The notes beneath the pieces were generated by a model. That model saw nothing but the letters and a program-made list of their open reading frames with translations, ran no database searches and was not told where the DNA came from. Positions 44,161 through 52,439 of a DNA stretch of 61,342 nucleotides are shown piece by piece. This DNA comes from Planctomicrobium piriforme (GTDB lineage: Bacteria > Planctomycetota > Planctomycetia > Planctomycetales > Planctomycetaceae). The DNA is taken from contig CAMATH010000039.1 of assembly GCA_945860955.1 (NCBI GenBank), positions 1 through 61,342 of the forward strand, written 5' to 3'. The number at the start of each line of letters is the position of its first letter. Position 1 is the stretch's first letter. A program made the translations under genes and the position numbers.

Positions 44161-44657
44161 GACCCCTCCATTCGTCTGGGAAAGACCCAGCCACTGAGCG
44201 TCACCGGGCGATTGGGCTTGCCGACCGCTTCTTCCCAGGAAATTGTCACGGTCACCCTGCGGGCGGTAGGAGCGGACTCTTCGACAACCGTGCCTTGCAC
44301 CCGCAACGCCGGAAAGTCCAGCGCGACTTCGGCGGGCAGCGTCAGATCCGGGAGATCGCCCGGGGGAAGGTCGGTCCAGGGACGGACTGTCAGCAGATCG
44401 AGCAGGTTGGACGCGGCGAGGATCGCGGACTGGCGACGTTCGAGCGCCCGTTGCGTGCGAACCACCCAGACGACGGCTGGAACACTGCCGGCGAAGACAA
44501 TGCCCAGCAGCACCATCGAGACCACCACCTCAATCATGGTGACCCCCCGTCGCGTTGGGGACACCCAGACTCCACCACCCCATTGTGACAACGGTCGCCT
44601 GGCGCTGCACGGTGGTGGGCCGGACTTGAGTCGTGGGGTTGTTCTTACACGAAACAT
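44157..44657 (-). CDS. GspI/PilV-like minor pseudopilin
   Basis: This 166-residue protein has a 30-residue basic N-terminal region, then RRGVTMIEVVVSMVLLGIVF, a prepilin helix with Glu5. Short beta strands follow (LPAEVALDFPALRVQGTVVE, RVTVTISWEEAVGKPNRPVT). The size and the WXXP-type ending (LSGWVFPRR) resemble PilV/GspI. It begins 3 bases after the stop of the GspF-like gene at 44661. A helper role in initiating pseudopilus assembly is inferred from the family. Confidence 0.78.
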   Translation of the reverse strand: MFRVRTTPRLKSGPPPCSARRPLSQWGGGVWVSPTRRGVTMIEVVVSMVLLGIVFAGSVPAVVWVVRTQRALERRQSAILAASNLLDLLTVRPWTDLPPGDLPDLTLPAEVALDFPALRVQGTVVEESAPTARRVTVTISWEEAVGKPNRPVTLSGWVFPRRMEGS

Positions 44658-44660
44658 GGT

Positions 44661-45752
44661 TCAGGTCATCTTCTGGATCAGTTCGACCAACGGGAGAAAC
44701 AACGCGACGGCAATCGTTCCCACGACGGTCCCCATCGCGAGCAGCAAGAGCGGATGGACACAATCGAGTATGAACCGCATACGGGTCGCCGCCTGGCGTT
44801 CGAGCGCCACGGCGGTCTGCCGCAACGCCCAACCAAGGTTTCCATTCTTCACAGAAGCATCGAACAGCGCCCCCTCCCGCGCGGTGATGAACCGCGATTG
44901 TATCAACACCTGCCAGGTGTCTTCCCCTGCGCCAACACGGGACGCGGCGAGTCCCAGTTGGCTCTGCAGGTACCGATCGCGCGTATGCGCGGCGATGCTC
45001 GTCAGCGTACCCGGGAATGGAACGCCTCCCTCCACAGCCAGTCCCATGCAGCGGAGCAGTAACGGGGTGTGGATGCGGGGAACCAGCATCGCCAGCCAGG
45101 TGCTGGGACGCCAATAGACTCCCTGCCCCAACAGTTCGGAGAGGAATCCCCCCGCTCCCAACAGCACCACTCCCACTCCCAAAACGGGAATCGCCAGCCA
45201 ATACCAATAGTCCGCCAATCCCATGGGGAGATCGTAGAGCAGCCACTGTGTCACCGGTGGCAACGTGAGGTCGAACCCCTCGAAAATGGCTTTGAATTTT
45301 GGAATGATCCAGATCACGATAAACGTCAGAATCAAAACGCCGACGAGCGTTACACTCGACAGATACATGAGGGTACCGCTGGAAATGAGCGAGCGGCTCT
45401 CGGACTGCCGCCCGATTGTGTCGGCGACCTCACGAAGAGCCTCCGCCGGCCTCCCGGCGTCGAAACCGATCCGTATCGTCGCGAGCGCCTCCTCGGGGAG
45501 CAGGCCCGCCACGGAATCGAGCGCCTCGGGAATGGGGATGCCGGAAGCGAGCATGTCGGCCAGTTTCTGGACCCGCATCCGCCAGCTTCCTCCCGCCTCG
45601 TCGGCGAGCGCTTCGAGCACCGGCACAACCGGGACGTTTCGCTCGACGGCGACCGCCAGCGTGCGCACTAGCGCCTGCGCGTTCGCCGACCCCCAGCCCT
45701 CGAACAGGATCTGTCCGATCGCCGCGAAGATCCAGCGAAAAAACGCTCCCAT
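44661..45752 (-). CDS. GspF/PilC-type platform protein (third of three)
   Basis: This 363-residue inner-membrane protein has two GspF domains. The first starts around LVRTLAVAVERNVPVVPVLE and ends with helices SGTLMYLSSVTLVGVLILTF and FLSELLGQGVYW. The second has LLRCMGLAVEGGVPFPGTLT (the duplicated motif), FDASVKNGNLGWAL, and a closing helix LLLAMGTVVGTIAVALFLPL. It lacks the N-terminal cytoplasmic domain of full-length GspF. It is 8 bases from the next platform gene. In type II and IV systems, one such protein sits on the ATPase and drives subunit extraction. Confidence 0.9.
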   Translation of the reverse strand: MGAFFRWIFAAIGQILFEGWGSANAQALVRTLAVAVERNVPVVPVLEALADEAGGSWRMRVQKLADMLASGIPIPEALDSVAGLLPEEALATIRIGFDAGRPAEALREVADTIGRQSESRSLISSGTLMYLSSVTLVGVLILTFIVIWIIPKFKAIFEGFDLTLPPVTQWLLYDLPMGLADYWYWLAIPVLGVGVVLLGAGGFLSELLGQGVYWRPSTWLAMLVPRIHTPLLLRCMGLAVEGGVPFPGTLTSIAAHTRDRYLQSQLGLAASRVGAGEDTWQVLIQSRFITAREGALFDASVKNGNLGWALRQTAVALERQAATRMRFILDCVHPLLLLAMGTVVGTIAVALFLPLVELIQKMT

Positions 45753-45760
45753 GGGTTACC

Positions 45761-46996
45761 TCACGCCAGACTGTTCAATAGTTGCATCAACGGCAAGTAC
45801 ATCGCGACAACGATGATCGCTGTCCCGACGCCCAGAGTGATGATCAGGGACGGCGGGATGATGGTTGCCAGAAACACCAGCGCATACCGCACGCGGGCGG
45901 CGTAGACTTCAGACAGTCCCTGCAACCCGTCGATCAGACCGTCGGGGCCGTATGGGGCGAACAGAGCCCGCACAAATCCGTGCGAAAACGAGCGTCGTTT
46001 CCAATCGACACTCTCGGGACTGGAGCCATCTTCGATCAAGTTGGCGAGTTCCCGTGCGTCGGCGGCGACCGCCGGGTCGGAAGTCGCGTCTCCCGCCAGC
46101 CGCAAGGATTCCGGCAGCGGAACCCGGCCATGTACCAGCAGCGACAACAGCACCGAAAACCGACACAGCGCCAGGGACCGCACCACCGTGCCGACTCCCG
46201 GAATCGAATGCACAACTCTGCGGACTCCCACCGAGCCCAACGCCGCCCGAAATCCCAGATAAACGACCGCGATCAATCCCGCGATGGCCAAAAGGACGAT
46301 CAGTGCGTACTCGCGGAGGTATTTCCCCGCCGAGAGGGTCGCCACGGTCAACCACGGCAAGGTGACCCCAAAACCCTCAAACAGGGCCGAGAAACTCGGG
46401 AGGACGATCCAGACGAGAAAGCCAAAGGTCGCCAGCCAGATCAGAAACGCAAAGGCGGCATACCCCAGCGAACCGACCACGATGGGCACTGCCCCGCGCA
46501 GCGCTTCCGACGTCCCCGCATAGCGCTCCAGCGCGTCCCCCAGGGTGCCCGATCGCGAGCCGGCCCGAACGACCGCCTGCAAATAGGGAGGGGCACCCGC
46601 GTGTTTCAGCGCCAGGTCAAGATTCTCGCCTCGCTCGAGTCGGGCGACAATTCCCCGCATGGCGTGCCTCAGGCGGCGGGACGGCAATTCCTCGGCGATC
46701 GCCGCCAGTCCCGATTCGAGCGGCATGCCAGCGAATACGAGTTCCGCCATGTGTCCCGAAAGTTCTGCCGATTCAGCGGCCGAGAGTGTGACGGCAGCGG
46801 CGGAGTCATCGATCCAAACCGATGTGGAGGATTCCGAATCCTCCGTCGTCAGGGCCCGAAACGATTGCACCTTCCAGCCGAGTTTGTCGAACTCGCCCAC
46901 CAACGCGTCGGCGTGTGGCGCGTCCAGCTCCCCTTCGCGCAACCGCCCCTGTGGGTCACGCGCCGTGTAATGGAATCTCGTCAGTGTTTCAGGCAT
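45761..46996 (-). CDS. GspF/PilC-type platform protein (second of three, full length)
   Basis: This 411-residue protein is the only one of the three with the N-terminal GspF domain (FHYTARDPQGRLREGELDAP, residues 8-55). Two GspF repeats follow (ELVFAGMPLESGLAAIAEEL and LSLLVHGRVPLPESLRLAGD), with membrane helices near SLGYAAFAFLIWLATFGFLV, YALIVLLAIAGLIAVVYLGF and FLATIIPPSLIITLGVGTAI. It is placed between two shorter paralogues with 4-8 base gaps. The three may form a heteromeric platform or serve different substrates. Confidence 0.9.
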   Translation of the reverse strand: MPETLTRFHYTARDPQGRLREGELDAPHADALVGEFDKLGWKVQSFRALTTEDSESSTSVWIDDSAAAVTLSAAESAELSGHMAELVFAGMPLESGLAAIAEELPSRRLRHAMRGIVARLERGENLDLALKHAGAPPYLQAVVRAGSRSGTLGDALERYAGTSEALRGAVPIVVGSLGYAAFAFLIWLATFGFLVWIVLPSFSALFEGFGVTLPWLTVATLSAGKYLREYALIVLLAIAGLIAVVYLGFRAALGSVGVRRVVHSIPGVGTVVRSLALCRFSVLLSLLVHGRVPLPESLRLAGDATSDPAVAADARELANLIEDGSSPESVDWKRRSFSHGFVRALFAPYGPDGLIDGLQGLSEVYAARVRYALVFLATIIPPSLIITLGVGTAIIVVAMYLPLMQLLNSLA

Positions 46997-47000
46997 CGGT

Positions 47001-48041
47001 TCAATTCCGTCCCAGATTCCACCAGAGAGCGACCATCGGCCCCAGAATCACCGACATGTGTCCCAGCACGATCGATCCACCGACAATCACCGTACACGCG
47101 ATTGGCAAACCGGTGCGCAGCCACAAAGTGTAGTTCATGGCCCGACGTCGATAGATCGCCGCCGCATGCCGCAGCAGTTTGGGCAATCCGTCCCGCCGAG
47201 CGCCGCTGGTGAGTGTCCAATGCAAGAACTGGGGCCAGCCCGATTTTTTGGGAAGGGAATCACCGCGTTCGGTCGCCCGGGCGAATTGCTCCGCCTGATT
47301 GCGAAACCGCCGATTTCCGGTCGTGGAGGCGGCGAGTCGAAGACTCTCGGGGAACGGCACACCGTGATCGCACAACATGGCCAGCAGTTTCGAAAAACCG
47401 ACGTAGCGGTAGTTGCGGACAATCGCCGCCACGCCGGGAACCAGCGCCAGCGGAGACGACCAGCCCGACAGCGACAACAGCCCCGCCCCTCCCGAAAAAC
47501 TCCACCACCCGCACGCCAGGATCAGAATCGCCGGCAGGAGCCACCACAAACGGGCCACCCATTCCCCGGCGGCGAACAGGGTGCGGAGCGCGAGCGATGG
47601 CGTCAGTTCCATTTGGAAAAACGTCTCGCGGTACCGTTCGAGCAGGTCGAGGCCAAACACCACCAGCAAGACGTACGACAACATCGCCAAGAGCAACGGG
47701 GGAACCATCGCCTGGCCGATCTGTCGGCGGACGGAACGCATTTCGAGCGCCATGTTCGTCATTGTTTCCAGGGCGGCGGGGAGCCGACCTGACTTGATGC
47801 CGGCACTGACCACCGCCAGGTAGATCGGCGGAACCGCCCCCTTCTCGGATTCGAGCGCCTCTTCGAGACTGGCTCCCAAACGCATCCGCTCGGCGAGTCG
47901 GCCACACAACTTCCCCAGCCGATCGCGCCGCTCGCTGGCCAGTCCTTCGAGCCCTGGTTCCAGGGGGACACCCGCCCCCACAATCGCGGACAACTGATCG
48001 TTGAACGCGGCGAGATCGTCGAGTGTGATCGGATGGGACAT
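47001..48041 (-). CDS. GspF/PilC-type platform protein (first of three)
   Basis: This 346-residue protein has two GspF repeats (LSAIVGAGVPLEPGLEGLAS near residue 17 and KLLAMLCDHGVPFPESLRLA near 220) and three helices (MVPPLLLAMLSYVLLVVFGL, LWWLLPAILILACGWWSF, VIVGGSIVLGHMSVIL). ATG at 48041 (MSHPITLDDL) is preferred; the frame upstream runs into repeat DNA. Its stop lies 4 bases before the start of the next platform gene. The intergenic repeat array at 48042-48859 separates it from the ATPase gene. Confidence 0.88.
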   Translation of the reverse strand: MSHPITLDDLAAFNDQLSAIVGAGVPLEPGLEGLASERRDRLGKLCGRLAERMRLGASLEEALESEKGAVPPIYLAVVSAGIKSGRLPAALETMTNMALEMRSVRRQIGQAMVPPLLLAMLSYVLLVVFGLDLLERYRETFFQMELTPSLALRTLFAAGEWVARLWWLLPAILILACGWWSFSGGAGLLSLSGWSSPLALVPGVAAIVRNYRYVGFSKLLAMLCDHGVPFPESLRLAASTTGNRRFRNQAEQFARATERGDSLPKKSGWPQFLHWTLTSGARRDGLPKLLRHAAAIYRRRAMNYTLWLRTGLPIACTVIVGGSIVLGHMSVILGPMVALWWNLGRN

Positions 48042-48859
48042 GGAAGCGGGAACAGAAGAAATCAGAGACGGAAAACCAGAATGTCGTTCGGAACCGGAAG
48101 AGTAACGTCTACGAGTGTCGGAAGAAACGCACAACGTACGGCGCTGGAAATAGGAAACCACGACTCGGGAGGGCGAAGCTCCTGCTGAGCCGCCGCTGTG
48201 CTTTCAGCCGCACGACAACGTTCTCCGGGCAGCACTCGACCCACGTTCCTGAGCCGTTACCGAAGTCGCATTCCACGACGTCCGGTGCAGCGAACCCGCG
48301 TGACGGGAGGGCGAAGCTCCTGCTGAGCCGCCGTTGTGCTTTCAATCGCACAACACCGTTCTCCGGGCAGCACTCGACCCACGTTCCTGAGCCGATACCG
48401 TAATCGCACTCCACGACGTCCAGTGCAGCAAGCCCGCGTGACGGGAGGGCGAAGCTCCTGCTGAGCCGCCGCTGTGCTTTCAACCGCACAACACCGTACT
48501 CCGGGCAGCACTCGACCCACGTTTCCTCGGAAACCGCCGCTGGATTCGCGGTGATCCAAACGTGTGTTTCGGGAGTCCACGACATCGATTTCATTACGAC
48601 AACACCGTTCGGTTGGATGCCGAGCGCTGCCCAGTGGTCGGTGCTTGGCGGTTGATCGCACAACGGCGGCTCACGAGGACGTTCGCCCTCCCGTGGGGGT
48701 CGAGCGCTGCCCCGAGGACGGTGTTCATTCCATAAAGGCACACTGGCGGCTCGGCAGGAGCCTCGCCCTCCCGTCGGGTCGAGCGCTGCCCCGAGAACGA
48801 TTTTCGACGTGCGGAAGCGCATTGGGGATTCCCGTGATGGACGGCACATCCTTCATCCT
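48042..48859. repeat. 820-base repeat array with three 138-base tandem copies
   Basis: Between 48165 and about 48580 a 138-base unit occurs three times, each with GGGAGGGCGAAGCTCCTGCT then GAGCCGCC, and a second shared part including CGGGCAGCACTCGACCCACG. From 48580 to 48800 follows a copy, in inverse orientation, of the unit at 23.9-24.5 kb. It shares TTGGATGCCGAGCGCTGCCC and CACAACGGCGGCTCACGAGG. 48849-48885 is a run of the 7-base unit ATCCTTC that forms the end of the downstream-reading ATPase gene. It splits the ATPase gene from the rest of the assembly cluster. Frames here encode repeats, not proteins. Confidence 0.85.
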
Positions 48860-50077
48860 TCATCCTTCATCCTTCATCCTTCCCAACCCCCTCCACACCT
48901 CCGCCGCACTCGTCACCCCCGCCTCCACCGCTTCTCTTCCGCGCCGTGCCAGCGTCACCATTCCCGCCGCCACTGCCTGCCGTTCCAGTTCCGTCGCGTC
49001 GGCCCGCGACAGAATCGCCCGGCTGACCGCCGACTCTTGCGGCAACAGCATCTCGCACAGCACAAACCTTCCCCGGTACCCGGTTCCGTGGCACTCGCCA
49101 CATCCCTTGGGAACCGACGCCCGCGTCACCGGCAATCCCAGCTTCGCCTCGGGTGCTTCAGACACAACCGCGCACGAACACAATCGTCGCAGCAACCGCT
49201 GACTGAGTATCCCCTGCACCGTCCCCCGCAACAGGTACGGTTCGATTCCCATGTCGGAGAGACGATTGATCGCGCCGGCGGCGGTCGCGGCGTGGAATGT
49301 GGTGAGAACCAGGTGTCCCGTCAAGGCGGCTTGCAGCACCACCTCGGCGGTCGCGGCGTCGCGAATCTCTCCCACGAAGATCACTTCGGGATCCTGTCGC
49401 ATCAGTGATCGCAAACCGGTGGGCATGTCAAAGCCGGCGGGCAGGTGAACCTGGGACTGGGAAACCCCGGGGACGACCACTTCAATGGGGTCTTCTAATG
49501 AAACCAGACTCCGCCCACCACGCGTTTTGTCTGACAATTCCCGCAATCCCGCGTAGGCGGTGGTGGTCTTGCCACTTCCCGCCGGCCCGACCAGCAAGAC
49601 CACTCCACTCGTTTGTTCCAGCAGATTCCGGTAGTCGCGACAGACCTCCGCCGGCAGTCCCAACTCGTCGATCCGTTGATACTGTCCCGCCCCCACAAAC
49701 AGCCGAACCACCGCTTTTTCGCCAAACAGTGTGGGAAAGGTGCTGATCCGGGTCTCCTCCCCCAGAGCGTCGTCCCCACCCAGAATCCGACCTTCCTGCG
49801 GGACGTCGGTCCGGTAGGTGAGCAACTGCGCCAGTACCTTCAGACGCGCGACAATTCGGGGCGCGAGGCCAGCGGCGAACTCCGCTACCGGTTGTAACAC
49901 ACCGTCAATCCGCCAGCTCATCGCCAGCGTTTTGGATGTCGGCACCAGATGGATATCGCTCGCCGCCGCTGCCCGGGCGGATTTCAGAATCGCGTCGACC
50001 AGTTTGGGCACATACTGCGGGTCGGCTTCCGCCACCGCGGGGGTCGCGGCGCGAAAGCGATCTGCGAGTTGCGACAT
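48860..50077 (-). CDS. GspE/PilB-type assembly ATPase
   Basis: This 405-residue ATPase shows an N2-type domain (VPKLVDAILKSARAAAASDI, then HLVPTSKTLAMSWRIDG), Walker A GPAGSGKTTT at about residue 165, Asp box (SLEDPIEV), Walker B region SLMRQDPEVIFVGEIRDAAT, and His box HLVLTTFHA. A Cys cluster, CSC and CGECHGTGYRG, replaces the usual two CXXC pairs. There is no N-terminal N1/GspL-binding domain, so coupling to the membrane differs from T2SS GspE. ATG at 50077 is preferred over GTG at 50086. The last residues (RMKDEG) are encoded in a 7-base repeat. It powers the platform proteins encoded downstream. Confidence 0.9.
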   Translation of the reverse strand: MSQLADRFRAATPAVAEADPQYVPKLVDAILKSARAAAASDIHLVPTSKTLAMSWRIDGVLQPVAEFAAGLAPRIVARLKVLAQLLTYRTDVPQEGRILGGDDALGEETRISTFPTLFGEKAVVRLFVGAGQYQRIDELGLPAEVCRDYRNLLEQTSGVVLLVGPAGSGKTTTAYAGLRELSDKTRGGRSLVSLEDPIEVVVPGVSQSQVHLPAGFDMPTGLRSLMRQDPEVIFVGEIRDAATAEVVLQAALTGHLVLTTFHAATAAGAINRLSDMGIEPYLLRGTVQGILSQRLLRRLCSCAVVSEAPEAKLGLPVTRASVPKGCGECHGTGYRGRFVLCEMLLPQESAVSRAILSRADATELERQAVAAGMVTLARRGREAVEAGVTSAAEVWRGLGRMKDEG

Positions 50078-50371
50078 GGTGGTCACTTTCCTCGGTCGAC
50101 AGGATGGGTCTAAACAGCGCGACGATCACGAACCTGAAACGACAGATCTCGACTCCCGTCTGTTTGGTCTCAAAAATGCGGCTTGTCACCGGATTTGGTA
50201 GGGAGCATCTGGCGAAAAATGCGACGCTGTCGTGCCGAAACTGGGGGGACAGCGTTCCCCCCAGCTTGCGCCCAACGGCTCAATCACTTGTTCGGCGGCG
50301 AGAAATCCAAGCCGCAAACAAGTCCTTTCCCCACGACTTCCCGTGGGAAATCCGAATTGGCCTGCTGCCTG

Positions 50372-51499
50372 TCAGCAGACCCCCGCTCCCTGGGTTTCCA
50401 CATAGACGGCGTACAGCGACTGACTCGCCGCCATGAACAGCCGATTTCGCTTCGGTCCACCGAAGCAGAGGTTCCCGCAGATCTCGGGGAGCAGAATCTG
50501 GCCGATCCGTGTTCCATCGGGGGCGAACACCTGCACGCCGTCGTAACCATCTCCCACCCAGCCGGCGGCGGCCCAGATGTTGCCGTCGATATCGGCCCGG
50601 ATTCCGTCCGCGAAGCCGGCGACCTTCTTGCCGTCCAGTTCCATCTCCATCGACACGAACTGTTTTCCCTTACTGAGCTTCACCCCGTCGATTACGTCGA
50701 ACACCTGGATGTTCTTGGGGGCCTCGGGGTAATGCGACGCTCCGGTGTCGGCGATGTACACCTTCTTGTAGTCGGGGGAGAAGCAGAGCCCGTTCGGCTT
50801 GAACAGTTCGTCGGTCACCTTCGTGACTTTGCCATTCTTGTCGATCCGGTACACCGCCTCTTTCAGTTCCAGCGTTCCCTTGTTCCCTTCGTAATTCATT
50901 AGGCTGCCGTAGCCCGGGTCGGTGAACCAGACGCTGCCGTCGGGATGGACCGCGCCGTCGTTGGGGGCGTTGAACGGCTTGCCTTCGAACTTGTCGGCCA
51001 GGACGGCGATCTTGCCGGTGTGTTCGTAACGCACGACCCGGCGATTGCCATGTTCAAACGAAATCTGCCGGCCTTCGAAGTCAAACGTGTTGCCGTTCGA
51101 ATTGCCAGCGGGCTGGTGAATGACGCTGACGTGCCCGTCTTCGTTCAGCCAGCGAAGCTGCACATCGTTGGGGATGTCGCTCCAGACGAGGTAGCGACCA
51201 CCGCCGCACCACGCGGTCCCCTCGGCCCACATCATTCCGGTGTGCAGCCGCACGATGGGGGTGTTGCCGATCTTGATCTTCTCGAAGCGCTTGTCGAGCG
51301 CGATGACGTCCGGTTCGGGATAACGGGCGGGGCCTGCTCCAGGTTCGTAGGCGGTGGCGGGCCGGCCATGGCGGTCGGCGGCGAGGGCGGTCGACGCGAT
51401 GCCGGCGGCGGCGGCGGCCAGAAAGCCCCGGCGACCGAAGGTGGGCGTTGACTGGGGACGGCTGGCGAACTGGGCGGCGATCTTCTCGGGAAACAGCAT
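50372..51499 (-). CDS. Tat-exported SMP-30/gluconolactonase-like protein
   Basis: This 375-residue protein has a twin-arginine-type leader, GRRGFLAAAAAGIASTALAA (residues 22-41), pointing to export folded, with cofactor or metal. The body is a six-bladed propeller of SMP-30 type: MMWAEGTAWCGGGRYLVWSD, FNAPNDGAVHPDGSVWFTDP, FKPNGLCFSPDYKKVYIADT and VAGFADGIRADIDGNIWAA. Conserved Glu, Asn and Asp positions of the metal site fall in these motifs. Lactonase or related hydrolase activity in the periplasm is inferred. The 285 bases before the ATPase gene hold no gene. It is divergent from ispD. Confidence 0.9.
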   Translation of the reverse strand: MLFPEKIAAQFASRPQSTPTFGRRGFLAAAAAGIASTALAADRHGRPATAYEPGAGPARYPEPDVIALDKRFEKIKIGNTPIVRLHTGMMWAEGTAWCGGGRYLVWSDIPNDVQLRWLNEDGHVSVIHQPAGNSNGNTFDFEGRQISFEHGNRRVVRYEHTGKIAVLADKFEGKPFNAPNDGAVHPDGSVWFTDPGYGSLMNYEGNKGTLELKEAVYRIDKNGKVTKVTDELFKPNGLCFSPDYKKVYIADTGASHYPEAPKNIQVFDVIDGVKLSKGKQFVSMEMELDGKKVAGFADGIRADIDGNIWAAAGWVGDGYDGVQVFAPDGTRIGQILLPEICGNLCFGGPKRNRLFMAASQSLYAVYVETQGAGVC

Positions 51500-51711
51500 G
51501 GGGGTTCGAACCTCTGGAGAAACGGAAAAGAGGGACGCAATTCCGCTTGGTTGTAGCAGCCGACCGGGGGGAACGCCACAAATCGGTGGATACGATTTCC
51601 CGGTTGAAACTCTGCGCGGTCGCCGGGGGACGGATCTCTGACCCGACCGGCGGTGCCAACGACACTCGAACCTGAACTGGAATTTCGCAAACCAGACCCT
51701 ATCATCGCGGC

Positions 51712-52413
51712 ATGCCTCAATTCGCCGTCGTTCTCCCCGCCGCTGGAAAAAGCTCGCGCTTCAAACTTCAGCCGCGCAAGAAACCGTTCATCGAACTCCA
51801 GGGCCGAGCCGTCTGGTTGCGGGCCGCCGACCATTTTCAGAATCGCCCGGACGTTGCGCAGACCATCGTGGTCGTCTCGCCCGACGATCTCGACTGGTTC
51901 CAGACCGAATTCGCCCACGACATCAAGGCGATGCGAATCGACGTCGCCGTCGGCGGTGCCGAGCGGGCCGATTCGGTCGGAAACGCGCTGGCACTCGTCA
52001 AACCGGAGATCGATCTGATCGCCGTCCACGACGCGGCTCGTCCCATTCTCGCGACGGCGTGGATTGACCGGGTCTTCGCGGCGGCGATCCGGGACGGGGC
52101 GGCGATTCTGGCGACGCCGATCACCAGTACAATAAAACGGGCGACGGCGGCGGGAAAAGTCGCCGAGACCGTTCCCCGCGTCGGCCTGTGGGCCGCGCAA
52201 ACCCCGCAGGTGTTTCGGAAAAAGCTTCTGATCGACGCGTACGCCGGCCGGGGGAAGATGGAACCGACCGACGAGGCGCAGCTCATCGAATCGTTCGGCC
52301 ACCCGGTGACACTGGTCGAAGGCTCGCCCCTCAACATCAAAATCACCGCAGACGACGACTTCCATTTCGCGGACATTCTGGTCGCCAGAGGGCTCGGGCA
52401 GCCGTCGAAATAG
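51712..52413 (+). CDS. ispD: 2-C-methyl-D-erythritol 4-phosphate cytidylyltransferase
   Basis: This 233-residue enzyme makes CDP-methylerythritol in the non-mevalonate isoprenoid pathway. Family motifs are in order: PAAGKSSRF (the nucleotide-binding loop, usually AAGxGxR), KKPFIELQGRAVW, AVGGAERADSVGNAL, AVHDAARP, WAAQTPQVFR, and PTDEAQLIE, then a closing NIKITADDDFHFA. The length is close to the family (about 230). No ispF or other pathway gene is adjacent. The stop lies in a hairpin shared with the convergent EamA gene. Confidence 0.94.
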   Translation: MPQFAVVLPAAGKSSRFKLQPRKKPFIELQGRAVWLRAADHFQNRPDVAQTIVVVSPDDLDWFQTEFAHDIKAMRIDVAVGGAERADSVGNALALVKPEIDLIAVHDAARPILATAWIDRVFAAAIRDGAAILATPITSTIKRATAAGKVAETVPRVGLWAAQTPQVFRKKLLIDAYAGRGKMEPTDEAQLIESFGHPVTLVEGSPLNIKITADDDFHFADILVARGLGQPSK

Positions 52414-52439
52414 ACTTTGACGTTGCGAGTCTCTATTTC
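52407..52439. terminator. Bidirectional hairpin between convergent genes
   Basis: GAAATAGACT (52407-52416) pairs with AGTCTCTATTTC (52428-52439) with a two-base bulge. It spans the ispD stop codon and lies next to the EamA stop. AT-rich arms and the convergent position fit a two-way terminator, without a long T run. Confidence 0.45.

Noticed and set aside
45782-47212. 476-codon open frame on the plus strand
   Set aside because: It is antisense to two platform genes with clear GspF motifs; it is Arg/Gln/His-rich and shadow-like.
48165-48580. Tandem repeats considered as a CRISPR array
   Set aside because: The units are 138 bases long and contiguous with no variable spacers, and no cas gene is present.
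48109-48849. 246-codon frame with three near-identical repeats, looking like a repeat protein
   Set aside because: The repeats are the 138-base DNA array read in frame; the period is a multiple of three by chance, there is no ribosome-binding site, and related elements elsewhere are not in frame.
48849-48885. Seven-base run considered as a phase-variation switch
   Set aside because: It lies at the extreme 3' end of the gene and a stop occurs in each frame of the repeat, so changes cannot switch the protein off.
51500-51530. GGGTTCGAACCTC segment considered as a tRNA T-arm
   Set aside because: The flanking bases do not pair as a T-stem and no acceptor, D or anticodon arms can be found around it on either strand.
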